Shown: one piece after another, positions 15,435 through 24,009 of the stretch
Layout: every line of letters starts with the position of its first letter
How positions within the stretch are numbered: position 1 is the stretch's first letter
Source: Alphaproteobacteria bacterium
GTDB lineage: Bacteria > Pseudomonadota > Alphaproteobacteria > UBA6615
NCBI GenBank assembly: GCA_009691025.1
Contig: SHWB01000013.1
Location: 1-47,054 of the forward strand
DNA: 47,054 bases
Direction: 5' to 3'
Position numbers and translations under genes: made by a program
The notes under the pieces: model-generated
What the model saw: only the letters and a program-made list of their open reading frames with translations
Told to the model about the DNA's origin: nothing
The model's database searches: none

Positions 15435-16568
15435 ATGCGCAAATTGCCGCAGATCCTCGCCTTCGTAATCCTCGCTTTATCGGCCGCTGCGCCGGCTCTC
15501 GCCTACGAGACCAAGGCGAAACAGGCGCTGATGATCGATTTCGACACCGGCGCGGTGCTGTTCGAGAAGAACGCCGACGAGGTCATGTATCCGGCCTCGA
15601 TGACCAAGATCATGACCAGCTATCTGCTGTTCGACGAGATCCGCAAAGGCCGCCTGAAACTCGACGACCAGCTGCCGGTCTCGGAGCGGGCATGGCGGAT
15701 GGCCGGCTCGAAGATGTTCGTCGGCATCGGCAACCGCGTGCCGGTCGAAGCCTTGATCCGCGGCATCGTCGTGCAGTCGGGCAACGATTCCTCGGTCGTC
15801 GTCGCCGAGGCCATCTCCGGCAGCGAGGAAGCCTTCGCCGAGAAAATGACGGCCAAGGCGCGCGAGATGGGGCTGACCATCACAACATTTCGCAACTCGA
15901 CCGGATGGCCCGACCCCGAGCATGTGACGACGTCGCGCGAGCTGGCAGAACTGTCGCGCCGCGTCATCGCCGACGACGCCGATTTCTACCACTACTACGA
16001 CGAGAAGGAATTCGTCTGGCACAACATCCGCCAGGGCAACCGTAACCCGCTGGTCTACAAGGACATGGGCTGCGACGGGCTGAAGACCGGCCATACGGAG
16101 GAATCCGGGTATGGTCTGGTAGCGTCGTGCAAGCGCGGCGACCGCCGGCTGATCCTCGTCCTCAACGGCATGGCCAGCATGCAGGAGCGCGCCACGGAGT
16201 CAGAGAAGCTAATCGAGTGGGGCTTCCGCGAATTCGGCAACTACGCCCTGTTCCGCCAGGGCGCCGAGGTGGAGACGGCGGAAGTCTGGCTCGGCCGTAC
16301 GCCGACTGTCGGCCTCGCGCTCGACAAGGATCTCGTCGTCACCATGCCGCGCCGGGCGCGCCAGCAGCTCAAGGTCACGGTGCGCTACGACGGCCCGGTG
16401 CCGGCGCCGATCGCCGCCGGCCAGCCGATCGCCCGCCTCGTGCTGACGGCGCCCGACATGGCCCCGATCGAACGCCCGCTCTACGCCGCGGTCGCCGTCG
16501 AGGGCCTCGATTTCTTCGGCCGCATCGAGACCGCGGTGTCCTACCTCGTCTGGGGCCCGGGCGGCTGA
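15435..16568 (+). CDS. D-alanyl-D-alanine carboxypeptidase (PBP5/6 type)
   Basis: 377 aa with a signal peptide (residues 1-23, ending ALA). The three penicillin-binding motifs are present: SMTK (Ser55, Lys58), SGN (115-117) and KTG (217-219). The enzyme removes the terminal D-Ala from peptidoglycan pentapeptides and limits cross-linking. The C-terminal beta-rich domain (about 280-360) ends in a hydrophobic/amphipathic helix (GRIETAVSYLVWGPGG) for membrane attachment. GGAAGA lies upstream of the ATG. A longer frame continues leftward through rlpA in another phase and is not used. Operon partner of mltB-like and rlpA; followed by tmk after a 165 bp gap holding one repeat. Confidence 0.95.
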   Translation: MRKLPQILAFVILALSAAAPALAYETKAKQALMIDFDTGAVLFEKNADEVMYPASMTKIMTSYLLFDEIRKGRLKLDDQLPVSERAWRMAGSKMFVGIGNRVPVEALIRGIVVQSGNDSSVVVAEAISGSEEAFAEKMTAKAREMGLTITTFRNSTGWPDPEHVTTSRELAELSRRVIADDADFYHYYDEKEFVWHNIRQGNRNPLVYKDMGCDGLKTGHTEESGYGLVASCKRGDRRLILVLNGMASMQERATESEKLIEWGFREFGNYALFRQGAEVETAEVWLGRTPTVGLALDKDLVVTMPRRARQQLKVTVRYDGPVPAPIAAGQPIARLVLTAPDMAPIERPLYAAVAVEGLDFFGRIETAVSYLVWGPGG

Positions 16569-16595
16569 TCCGACCGCGCGGGCAAATCCACCGGG

Positions 16596-16627
16596 CATCC
16601 TCGTCCTGAGCCTGTCGAAGGATGAGG
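16596..16627. repeat. Single family A repeat, inverted orientation
   Basis: catcctcgtcctgagcctgt continues as cgaaggatgagg. It sits 28 bp after the carboxypeptidase stop. Unlike most members in this window it has no facing partner, so it is a solitary half-module. Confidence 0.75.
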
Positions 16628-16733
16628 CAGCACCGATGCTGGCCATGCATCGGTTGCCGGCCACGCGGGACGATTGCTCCAACACACGGAATCCTCCCGA
16701 CGATCCCGGTTCCGGGCCTGCTATAAGTCATCC

Positions 16734-17378
16734 ATGATTCCCGCGCGTTTCATCACCTTCGAGGGCGGCGAGGGGGCCGGCAAGTCGACCCAGGTCGCCC
16801 GCCTCGTCGCGGCCCTGGAGCGCGCCGGCCTCGCCACGCTGCGCACGCGCGAGCCGGGCGGCTCGCCCGGCGCCGACGCCATCCGCGCCCTGCTGGTGAA
16901 CGGCGAGACCGATCGCTGGGACGCTACCTCGGAATTGCTGCTGCATGCCGCCGCGCGCCGCGACCATCTCGTCCGCACGGTCTGGCCGGCGCTGGCCGCC
17001 GGACGTTGGGTCGTCTCCGACCGTTTCGCGGATTCGACCATGGCCTATCAGGGCAGCGGCCATGGCCTGTCGCGCCTGACGGTGGCGACGATCCACGGGC
17101 TCGTCGCCGACGAATTCGCGCCCGACCTGACGCTGATCCTCGACCTGCCGGTCGAACAGGGGCTGGCCCGCGCCGCGACGCGCCCCGGCGCCGATACGCG
17201 CTACGAGCGCATGGGCCACGACTTCCACGTGCGCCTGCGGACCGGCTTCCTCGACATCGCCCAGCGCGAGCCGCGCCGCTGCGCGGTCATAGACGCCACG
17301 GCGACGGTGGAAAAGGTCGCCGCGCAGGTGCTGACCACCGTCGCCGAGCGCCTCGCCGTCACGCTGGCGGATACGTGA
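16734..17378 (+). CDS. tmk: Thymidylate kinase
   Basis: 214 aa. It phosphorylates dTMP to dTDP for DNA synthesis. The P-loop is GGEGAGKST (11-19), and TREPGGSPGADAIRALL (38-54) is the thymidylate kinase signature with the Arg/Glu/Pro-Gly-Gly segment. The dTMP-binding DRFADSTMAYQGSG (about 102-115) follows. The LID region has Arg residues in TRPGADTRYERMG. A TATAAG box at 16722-16727 is only seven bases before the ATG, so the transcript may have a very short leader (inference). Its stop overlaps the GTG start of holB, standard tmk-holB coupling. Confidence 0.97.
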   Translation: MIPARFITFEGGEGAGKSTQVARLVAALERAGLATLRTREPGGSPGADAIRALLVNGETDRWDATSELLLHAAARRDHLVRTVWPALAAGRWVVSDRFADSTMAYQGSGHGLSRLTVATIHGLVADEFAPDLTLILDLPVEQGLARAATRPGADTRYERMGHDFHVRLRTGFLDIAQREPRRCAVIDATATVEKVAAQVLTTVAERLAVTLADT

Positions 17379-18583
17379 GCGAAGAGGTCATCGCCGCCAT
17401 CGAGGCGCCGCGACGGTCGGCGGCGCTGGTCGGCCATGCCGACGCGACGCAGCGTCTCGCCGATGCCTGGCAGAGCGGGCGGCTGGCGCATGGCTGGCTG
17501 ATCGCCGGGCCGCCGGGCATCGGCAAGGCGACCTTCGCCTGGCGCTTCGCCCGCAGGGTTCTGGCGGCGCAGCCGGCCGGGGACGGGCTCAACACCGATC
17601 CAGCCGATCCCGGCGCCCGCCAGGTCGCCGCCGGCTCGCACCCCGACTTGCGGCTCGTCCGGCGCAGCCATGCCCGTAAAGCGCCCTTCAACTTCCGCAC
17701 CGAGATCGCCGTCGACGACATTCGCGACCTCGGCCCCTTCCTGCACCAGACCGCGGCGCGCGGCGGCTGGCGCGTCATCGTCGTCGATGCCGCCGACGAC
17801 ATGAACCGCAACGCCCAGAACGCGCTGCTTAAACTCCTGGAAGAGCCGCCGGCGCGGACGGTGTTCCTGCTGGTGGCGCATGCGCCCTCGCGCCTGCTGC
17901 CAACCATCCGCTCGCGCTGCCGGGTGCTACTGCTGCGCACGCTGGCCGAGACGGATGTCGCGGCCGTGCTGGCCGCGTGCCGCGCGCGCGCCGTGGCGGC
18001 ACTGGGCGAGGCGACGGACGAGGATGGGATCCTCGCCCGTACCGGCCTGTCGACCGAGGCGGCGAAGGCCGTCGCCGCCCTCGACGATGCGGCACTGGCC
18101 GGGCTCGCGCGGCTGGCCGACGGCGCGCCGGGCCGGGCGCTGGCGCTGGCTGCGACCGGCGGGCTCGCCGTCTATGCCAACATGGTGGGGCTGCTCGGCA
18201 CCCTGCCGGCGCTCGACGGCCGCCTGCTGAGCGCGACGACCGACCGTTTCGGCGGCAATGCCGGCGAGCCTGCCTTCCGCGCCTTCGTCGACCTCGTGCA
18301 ATGGTGGCTGTCGCGCGCCGTCCGCGCCGCCGCCGCGGGCGAGGGCGTAACCGAGATCGTCGCCGGCGATGAGGCCGTGCGCGTCCGCCTGCTCGGCCTC
18401 GCCGGCCCGGCCGCCTGGGCCGAGGCAGCCGAGCGCATCGCCACGCTGTTCGCGCGCGGCGACGGGCTCAATCTCGACCGCAAGCAGCTCGCGATGGCCG
18501 CCGTCTTCACGCTGGCGGAGACGGCGCGGCGGCGACGGGGTGCCGGTGCCAAACACCCTCATCCTTCGACAGGCTCAGGATGA
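17375..18583 (+). CDS. holB: DNA polymerase III delta-prime subunit, with a repeat-encoded C-terminus
   Basis: 402 aa from GTG 17375, overlapping the tmk stop by three bases. It is part of the clamp-loader complex that places the sliding clamp on DNA. AAA+ motifs: GPPGIGKAT (45-53), VIVVDAADDMNRNAQNALLK (Walker B/sensor region) with LLEEPPARTVFLL, and RSRC, the SRC arginine-finger motif. The helical C-terminal collar domain follows. The final residues KHPHPSTGSG and the TGA stop (18581-18583) are encoded by a family A repeat copy (18557-18586), so the natural C-terminus has been replaced or extended by the element. Confidence 0.95.
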   Translation: MSEEVIAAIEAPRRSAALVGHADATQRLADAWQSGRLAHGWLIAGPPGIGKATFAWRFARRVLAAQPAGDGLNTDPADPGARQVAAGSHPDLRLVRRSHARKAPFNFRTEIAVDDIRDLGPFLHQTAARGGWRVIVVDAADDMNRNAQNALLKLLEEPPARTVFLLVAHAPSRLLPTIRSRCRVLLLRTLAETDVAAVLAACRARAVAALGEATDEDGILARTGLSTEAAKAVAALDDAALAGLARLADGAPGRALALAATGGLAVYANMVGLLGTLPALDGRLLSATTDRFGGNAGEPAFRAFVDLVQWWLSRAVRAAAAGEGVTEIVAGDEAVRVRLLGLAGPAAWAEAAERIATLFARGDGLNLDRKQLAMAAVFTLAETARRRRGAGAKHPHPSTGSG

Positions 18584-18662
18584 GGATGTCGTGGGGTGCC
18601 GATGTCGTCAAATCCAACAAGCCCGGTGATCGTCCTCATCCTGAGCCTGTCGAAGGATGAGG
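18557..18662. repeat. Inverted pair of family A repeats overlapping the end of holB
   Basis: Forward copy 18557-18586 (ctcatccttcgacaggctca...ggatgagg) and inverted copy 18633-18662 (tcctcatcctgagcctgtcg...aaggatgagg) are separated by 46 bp and could form a long hairpin. The forward copy encodes the last residues and stop of holB; the second copy ends 14 bp before the stop of the convergent epimerase gene. Confidence 0.85.
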
Positions 18663-18675
18663 CATGCGCCGACCG

Positions 18676-19593
18676 TCACCCCGCCGCCAGCGCCTGCCTG
18701 AACGAGCCGAACTCGATGTCGTGCAGGATCGACTTGCGGTGCGGCTTCCAGCCCAACTCGGCCTTCGCCTTGGCAGAGGACAGGCGGCTGTTGCCGCCCA
18801 TGGCATGGGCGAAGGGCGCGCCCCAGCGGCGTACCGCATCGACATTGCGGATCGTGCCGGTCTTCTCGCCGAGGCCGAGCAGGCGGCCGATGGCCTGCGC
18901 CATCTCGACCCAGCTCGCCTCGCCATTGGTCAGGAAGTAGTAGGCGCCGGGCTGCGCCTTCTCCAGCGCCAACAGATAGGCGTCGGCGCAATCCTCGACA
19001 TGGATATGCGACCAGATGTTCTTGCCGGCGCCGATATGGCAGGGCTGGCCGCGCTCCTGCGCCAACTTGACGAAGTTCATCACCTGCGGGCCGACCGTGC
19101 GCACGCCGAGGCCGGTGCCGTATACCAGCGTCGGGCACAACACCATGCTGCGCACGCCCTCGGTGGCGCTGGCGCAGACCAGCGTGTCGGTGGCGATGCG
19201 GCTGCATTTCTCCGGCAGAGGGATCGGCCGGCGCAGATCCTCGTGATAGGTGGCGCTGGGATATTCGCCGGCCGAATGATCGCCGACGATGGTCGAGCCG
19301 CTGGTGTGGATCAACGTCTTTCCGCTGCCCTTGAGCGCGTTGACGATCGCATCCGCGGCGAACGGGTTGTCGGCATTGGCGGTATTGAGCGTGGCGTCAG
19401 CGGCGCGCGCCTCGCTTGACAGCGTGTCGAGATGGTCGAGCGTGCCTACGACCGGCTCGATGCCCTTCTTCGCCAGCAGAGCGCCGCGCTCGGAATCGCG
19501 CACCAGCCCGCGCACCGAATGGCCCGCCGCCAGCAGCTTGGCGGCGATCGTGCCGCCAATCAGTCCGGTCGCCCCGGTAAGGAAGATCTTCAT
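18676..19593 (-). CDS. NAD-dependent epimerase/dehydratase family protein (extended SDR)
   Basis: 305 aa. GATGLIGG (7-14) is the Rossmann nucleotide site, followed by GLVRDSERGALL, a typical atypical/extended SDR second-strand region. SGSTIVGD and LVYGTGLGVR are family blocks, as is SHIHVEDCADAYLLAL. Where many extended SDRs have YxxxK this one reads PLPEKCSRIATDTLV, so its chemistry is uncertain. The start ATG (19591-19593) follows GGAGGAGAGG; the frame upstream is Arg-rich and not used. The gene points leftward into holB and, with the broken FkbM gene, interrupts the usual holB-metG order. Sugar-nucleotide or aldehyde substrate cannot be assigned. Confidence 0.88.
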   Translation of the reverse strand: MKIFLTGATGLIGGTIAAKLLAAGHSVRGLVRDSERGALLAKKGIEPVVGTLDHLDTLSSEARAADATLNTANADNPFAADAIVNALKGSGKTLIHTSGSTIVGDHSAGEYPSATYHEDLRRPIPLPEKCSRIATDTLVCASATEGVRSMVLCPTLVYGTGLGVRTVGPQVMNFVKLAQERGQPCHIGAGKNIWSHIHVEDCADAYLLALEKAQPGAYYFLTNGEASWVEMAQAIGRLLGLGEKTGTIRNVDAVRRWGAPFAHAMGGNSRLSSAKAKAELGWKPHRKSILHDIEFGSFRQALAAG

Positions 19594-19792
19594 CGCCAGG
19601 CCTCTCCTCCTCGAAATACGCCGGCGGCTCTGCGGCCACCGATGCAGGCGCACGCTATCACGGGCCCGGACGCGGGCGACCACCTTCGGCATCAGGCCGT
19701 CACTGGCTGGAATGGACGGGTGCGCGGCCCGGGCGAGTAACGGGTTCGCATTGACCGTACGCCTGCCTAGGTTACCTACTCGCCAACCATCG

Positions 19793-20690
19793 ATGCCCGT
19801 CCGGCGGAGCAGTCTCTTGCGTTCGCAGCCCTCATTGGAGATCTGGGCTTACCGCCTCTATGATCGCTGGCTGCGCCCCGGCCGCCCGGGAACCAATCCG
19901 CTGTTCCGTTTCAAGCACGGGCTGCACAGGTCGATGTCGGCGATCGGCGGCCAGCGCTTCAAGAAGTTGCTGGTGGATCGTCCGATCCTGTATGACGGCC
20001 GCGTCATCCGCATCGACGCTCAGGACACGATGCGCGTCCTGTCGAGCCGCGCGGTCGACCCAGCCGAGATGGCGCTGCTGGCGAGCCATCTGAGCGCCGG
20101 CGGTGTCGCCGTCGACATCGTCGCCAATATCTGACTGTACACCCTCGCCATGGCGCGAAGGGTCGAGCCGCACGGCCACGTGTTCGCCTTTGAGTCCACT
20201 CCCAAGAACTTCTGCCTTCTGGCGCAGAACATCGAAAGCAATGGGTACGCAGCGATCGTAACGGCACGCCGCACGGCAATTGCGGACCGCTCTGGCCCGG
20301 GCCGTCTTGCCCTCGACGTCCACAATTCCGGCATGCATCGACTGGCGCCGGACGGGACGGTGGAGGTGGAAACCACGCGCCCCGACGACCTGCTGGCCGG
20401 GCAGCGTGTCGATTTCGTTAAGATCGACATCGAAGGCGCTGAAGTGGCGGTGTTGCGCGGCATGCGAAAGATCATATCGGCCAATCCGTGCATCCGCGTT
20501 GCTCGTCGAGTACAATGAAGCCGGCCTCCGCGCCTTTCGCCATTCCACGGACGATCTGTTCGCCGAACTGGAAGTCTTCACATTCACAGTGGCCGGGAAA
20601 ATGGGCGCCTCCAGTCGCGCAGACCTGGCCGCCGCCACGCGCTGCAAAGGGGCGTACGCAAATCTCCTCTTCAGACGACGGCATCCGTGA
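19793..20690 (+). pseudogene. Broken FkbM-family methyltransferase
   Basis: Two lesions separate three pieces of one protein. The first piece starts MPVRRSSLLRSQPSLE and ends VDIVANI at TGA 20132-20134, where the S-adenosylmethionine motif should read VDIGANIGLYTL (GGA to TGA at the second Gly). The same frame continues with LYTLAMARRVEPHGHVFAFE and VDFVKIDIEGAEVAVLRGM, hallmark FkbM blocks. Near 20494 an extra base shifts the frame, after which ALLVEYNEAGLRAFRH continues to TGA 20688-20690. Intact length would be about 298 residues. FkbM enzymes O-methylate sugars or natural products; this copy cannot be full length. It lies between holB and metG. Confidence 0.87.
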
Positions 20691-20784
20691 CGGCGGCAAG
20701 CCGGCGCTTCAACGTTGACCGGAGCGCCGACCGCATGGCCAATTCCCTCCGGACTCAAGACGCCCGTCAAGGAACAGATGCCCC

Positions 20785-22338
20785 GTGGCCCAGCCGACCT
20801 ATTCGCTGACAACGCCGATCTATTACGTCAACGACCGCCCGCATATCGGCCACGCCTACACGACGCTGTCTTGCGACGCGCTGGCCCGCTTCATGCGGCT
20901 CGACGGCAAGGACGTACATTTCCTCACCGGCACTGACGAGCACGGCCAGAAGGTCGAGAAATCGGCACGCGCCGCCGGCAAGGATCCGAAGACCTTCACC
21001 GACGAGGTGAGCCAGAATTTCCGCCGCCTCGCCGCCGACATGAATTACTCGCACGACCAGTTCATCCGCACGACCGAGGAGCGGCACATACGCGCCTCGC
21101 AGGCGATCTGGCAGGCGATCAAGGCCAACGGCCACATCTATCTCGGCAAGTACGCCGGCTGGTACGCCGTACGCGACGAGGCCTACTACGCCGAAAGCGA
21201 GATCACGGAGAAGGACGGGCGCAAGGTCGGCCCCTCGGGCGCCGAGGTCGAGTGGGTCGAGGAGCCGAGCTATTTCTTCGATCTTTCAAAGTGGCAGCAG
21301 AAGCTGCTCGACCTCTACGAGAACAACCCCGGCTTCATCGGTCCTGAAACACGGCGCAACGAGGTCATCAGCTTCGTGCGCGGCGGGCTCAACGACCTGT
21401 CGGTCAGCCGCACCAGCTTCAAATGGGGCGTGCCGGTGCCGGACGACCCCGCGCACATCATGTACGTGTGGCTCGACGCGCTGACGAACTACATCACTGC
21501 CATCGGCTATCCAGATGTGAAGGCAGAGAATTTCCGCAAATACTGGCCGAACGACCTACACATGGTCGGCAAGGACATCATCCGCTTCCACACGGTGTAC
21601 TGGCCGGCCTTCCTGATGGCCGCCGGGCTGGAGCCGCCGAAGCGCATCTTCGCGCATGGCTGGCTGCTGTCGCGCGGCGAGAAGATGTCGAAGTCGCTCG
21701 GCAACATCGTGCGCGCCGAGGACCTCGTGGCGCAGTACGGGCTCGATCCGGTGCGCTATTACCTGCTGCGCGAGGTGCCGTTCGGCCAGGACGGCTATAT
21801 CAGCCACGAAACCATGGTCGGCCGCCTCAACGGCGACCTCGCCAACGATTTCGGCAACCTCGCCCAGCGCGGCCTAGCGATGATCGCGCGCTTCGCCGAT
21901 GCCAAAGTGCCGACGCCCGGTCCGCTCTCGGCCGACGACCGCCGGCTGCTCGACAGCGCCGCCGGGGTGCTCGACCAGTTGCGGCCGCTCTATGCCGAGC
22001 AGGCCTTCCACCGCGCGCTGGAGGCGCTGTGGGTCGTGGTCGGCGACGCCAACCGCTATTTCGACGCCCAGGCGCCCTGGGCGCTGCGCAAGAGCGATCC
22101 GGCGCGCATGGCGACCGTGCTGTGGACCACTGCGGAATGCGTGCGCCGCCTCGCCATCCTCATCCAGCCGGTGATGCCGGGCTCGGCCGAAAGGCTGCTC
22201 GACCAGCTCGTCGTGCCGGTGGATTCGCGCAGCTTTGTGCACCTCGCCGATAGCCACGCCCTTGTCGCCGGCACGGCGCTGCCGACGCCGCAACCTATCT
22301 TCCCGCGCCATGTCGGGGAGCGGCCGGCGGCGCAATGA
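20785..22338 (+). CDS. metG: Methionyl-tRNA synthetase
   Basis: 517 aa from GTG 20785; AAGGA lies about ten bases upstream, and a nearby ATG is in another frame. It charges initiator and elongator tRNA-Met. Class I signatures HIGH (20-23, in NDRPHIGHAYTT) and KMSKS (300-304) are intact, with DALTNYITAIGYP and the WPNDLHMVGKDIIRFH block between. The length corresponds to the short form without the C-terminal tRNA-binding dimerisation domain, common in alphaproteobacteria. ATGA overlap with tatD shows coupling. A stable housekeeping gene in the conserved tmk-holB-metG-tatD run, here separated from holB by two accessory genes. Confidence 0.97.
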   Translation: MAQPTYSLTTPIYYVNDRPHIGHAYTTLSCDALARFMRLDGKDVHFLTGTDEHGQKVEKSARAAGKDPKTFTDEVSQNFRRLAADMNYSHDQFIRTTEERHIRASQAIWQAIKANGHIYLGKYAGWYAVRDEAYYAESEITEKDGRKVGPSGAEVEWVEEPSYFFDLSKWQQKLLDLYENNPGFIGPETRRNEVISFVRGGLNDLSVSRTSFKWGVPVPDDPAHIMYVWLDALTNYITAIGYPDVKAENFRKYWPNDLHMVGKDIIRFHTVYWPAFLMAAGLEPPKRIFAHGWLLSRGEKMSKSLGNIVRAEDLVAQYGLDPVRYYLLREVPFGQDGYISHETMVGRLNGDLANDFGNLAQRGLAMIARFADAKVPTPGPLSADDRRLLDSAAGVLDQLRPLYAEQAFHRALEALWVVVGDANRYFDAQAPWALRKSDPARMATVLWTTAECVRRLAILIQPVMPGSAERLLDQLVVPVDSRSFVHLADSHALVAGTALPTPQPIFPRHVGERPAAQ

Positions 22339-23153
22339 CGGCCATGCTCGTCGACAGTCACTGCCATCTCGACTTTCCCGAGTTCGCCGCCGACCTAGAC
22401 GGCGTGGTTGCGCGGGCAGGGGAGGCCGGAATCGGCATGATGCTGACCATCGGCACGCATCTGTCCAAATGGCGGGGAGTGCGCGCCGTCGCCGGACGCT
22501 TCGCCAATGTCTACTGCACGGTCGGCGTGCATCCGCACGAAGCGGGGACGGAGGGGCAGGGGGATGCCGCCCGCCTGATCGCGCTGGCCGGCAACGATGC
22601 CAAGGTGATCGGCATCGGCGAGACCGGTCTCGATTTCTACTACGACAAGAGCCCGCGCGATGCCCAGGCGACCAGCTTCCGCTCCCATATCGCGGCGGCG
22701 CGCGAACTCGGCCTGCCGCTGATCGTGCATGCGCGCGATGCCGACGCCGATTGCGCCGCGATCCTGCACGAGGAATACGCAAATGGCCCGTTCACCGGCG
22801 TCATGCACTGCTTCAGCAGTGGCCGGCAACTGGCTATAGACGCGTTGAGAATTGGCTTCTTCATCAGCCTTTCTGGCATCGCCACTTTCAAGGGCGCGGC
22901 GGAGTTGCAGGCGATCGTGCCCGACATTCCGGCGGACCGCCTGCTGGTCGAGACCGACGCGCCCTTTCTCGCCCCGGTGCCGCTGCGCGGCAAACGCAAC
23001 GAGCCAGCCTTCGTCGCGCACACCGCGGCTGCGGTGGCAAAACTGCGCGGCGTCGAGGCGGCGGCGCTGGCGGCGCAGACGACCAACAATTTCTTCCGCC
23101 TGTTCACCCGGGCGGATCGCGCCCTGGCAACCTCTCCTTCGACAAGCTCGTGA
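22335..23153 (+). CDS. tatD: TatD-family deoxyribonuclease, with a repeat-encoded C-terminus
   Basis: 272 aa; its ATG overlaps the metG stop. TIM-barrel metal hydrolase with SHCHLD (His9, His11), GIGETGLDFYY (metal Glu), LIVHARDAD, HCFSSGR and VETDAPFL (metal Asp), so all ligand motifs are present. Members act as 3'-5' DNA exonucleases and in quality control of D-aminoacylated or damaged nucleic acids, with varied activity. The last residues (ATSPSTSS) and TGA 23151-23153 are encoded by a family A repeat copy, replacing the native end. Confidence 0.95.
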   Translation: MTAMLVDSHCHLDFPEFAADLDGVVARAGEAGIGMMLTIGTHLSKWRGVRAVAGRFANVYCTVGVHPHEAGTEGQGDAARLIALAGNDAKVIGIGETGLDFYYDKSPRDAQATSFRSHIAAARELGLPLIVHARDADADCAAILHEEYANGPFTGVMHCFSSGRQLAIDALRIGFFISLSGIATFKGAAELQAIVPDIPADRLLVETDAPFLAPVPLRGKRNEPAFVAHTAAAVAKLRGVEAAALAAQTTNNFFRLFTRADRALATSPSTSS

Positions 23154-23214
23154 TGAGGTCGCCGGGGAACGCCACCACAAATTCGCCTCACCCTGAGCCT
23201 GTCGAAGGGGGAGG
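23134..23214. repeat. Inverted pair of family A repeats overlapping the end of tatD
   Basis: Forward copy 23134-23158 (ctccttcgacaagctcgtga...tgagg) contains the tatD stop codon. Inverted copy 23185-23214 (gcctcaccctgagcctgtcg...aagggggaggc) ends 9 bp before the start of the next gene, so its right end would cover the ribosome-binding region of the MBL gene. Confidence 0.8.
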
Positions 23215-23223
23215 CGCGGCGCC

Positions 23224-24009
23224 ATGCGCGTGACGGTGCTAGGCTGCGGGCCGTCGACCGGCGTGCCGGCGGTCGGGCCGGATGGCTGGGGCGCCTGCGA
23301 CCCGACTAACCCGAAGAACTATCGCCGCCGCGCGTCGATCGTCGTCGAAAGCGGCGCGGCATGCGTATTGGTCGACACCTCGCCAGATCTGCGCGTCCAG
23401 CTTCTCGATGCCGGCATCTGGAAGGTCGACGCCATCGTCTTCACTCATGCCCATGCCGACCATGTGAACGGCATCGACGACATCCGTTCGCTCAATTACT
23501 ACGGCGGCGGCGCGGTCGACGGCTGGGCCGAGCGGTCGACGCTCGATATCCTTCAACAGCGTTTCGCCTATGTTTTCGAGCCCTATCACACGACGCCGCC
23601 GAGCTTCTGGCGGCCCTGCATCACGCCGCGCGAGATCTCCGGGCAGTTCGCCGTAGCGGGCATCGACATCGTGCCATTCCGCCAGAGCCATGGCCGCATG
23701 CCGACGCTGGGCTTCCGCTTCGGGGCCTTCGCCTATTCGACCGATGCCGCCGAACTGCCGGAGGAAGCCTTCTCGGCCCTGCGCGGCGTCGATACCTGGA
23801 TGGTGGATTGCCTGTCGGACCGGCCGCACCCAACCCATTCCCATATCGAGCGCACCCTCTACTGGATCGCGCGCGTCCGGCCACGCCGCGCCGTGCTGAC
23901 CCATATGGGCTTCCGCCTCGACTATGAGGAGCTGCGCGCGCGCCTGCCGGACGGCGTCGAGCCGGCCTGGGACGGCATGGTGCTGGACATCCGACCGTTC
24001 AGCCGATGA
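23224..24009 (+). CDS. MBL-fold metal hydrolase, PhnP-like
   Basis: 261 aa. N-terminal LGCGPSTGVPAVGPDGWGAC followed by the metal motif THAHADH (74-80), SLNYYG, FRQSHGRMPTLGFRFG, STDAA and LTHMGF, which together are the layout of the PhnP/COG1235 beta-lactamase-fold phosphodiesterases. Its neighbours metG and tatD are conserved in this order in alphaproteobacteria, where the gene may act on cyclic phosphate or nucleic-acid substrates, but no specific substrate can be read. The stop TGA is at 24007-24009; the convergent dead monooxygenase gene overlaps by 11 bases. Confidence 0.93.
   Translation: MRVTVLGCGPSTGVPAVGPDGWGACDPTNPKNYRRRASIVVESGAACVLVDTSPDLRVQLLDAGIWKVDAIVFTHAHADHVNGIDDIRSLNYYGGGAVDGWAERSTLDILQQRFAYVFEPYHTTPPSFWRPCITPREISGQFAVAGIDIVPFRQSHGRMPTLGFRFGAFAYSTDAAELPEEAFSALRGVDTWMVDCLSDRPHPTHSHIERTLYWIARVRPRRAVLTHMGFRLDYEELRARLPDGVEPAWDGMVLDIRPFSR

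Noticed and set aside
14166-16568. An 800-residue fusion of the rlpA region and the carboxypeptidase
   Set aside because: Residues before 15435 are an out-of-frame reading of the mltB-like and rlpA genes; the carboxypeptidase has its own signal peptide and start.
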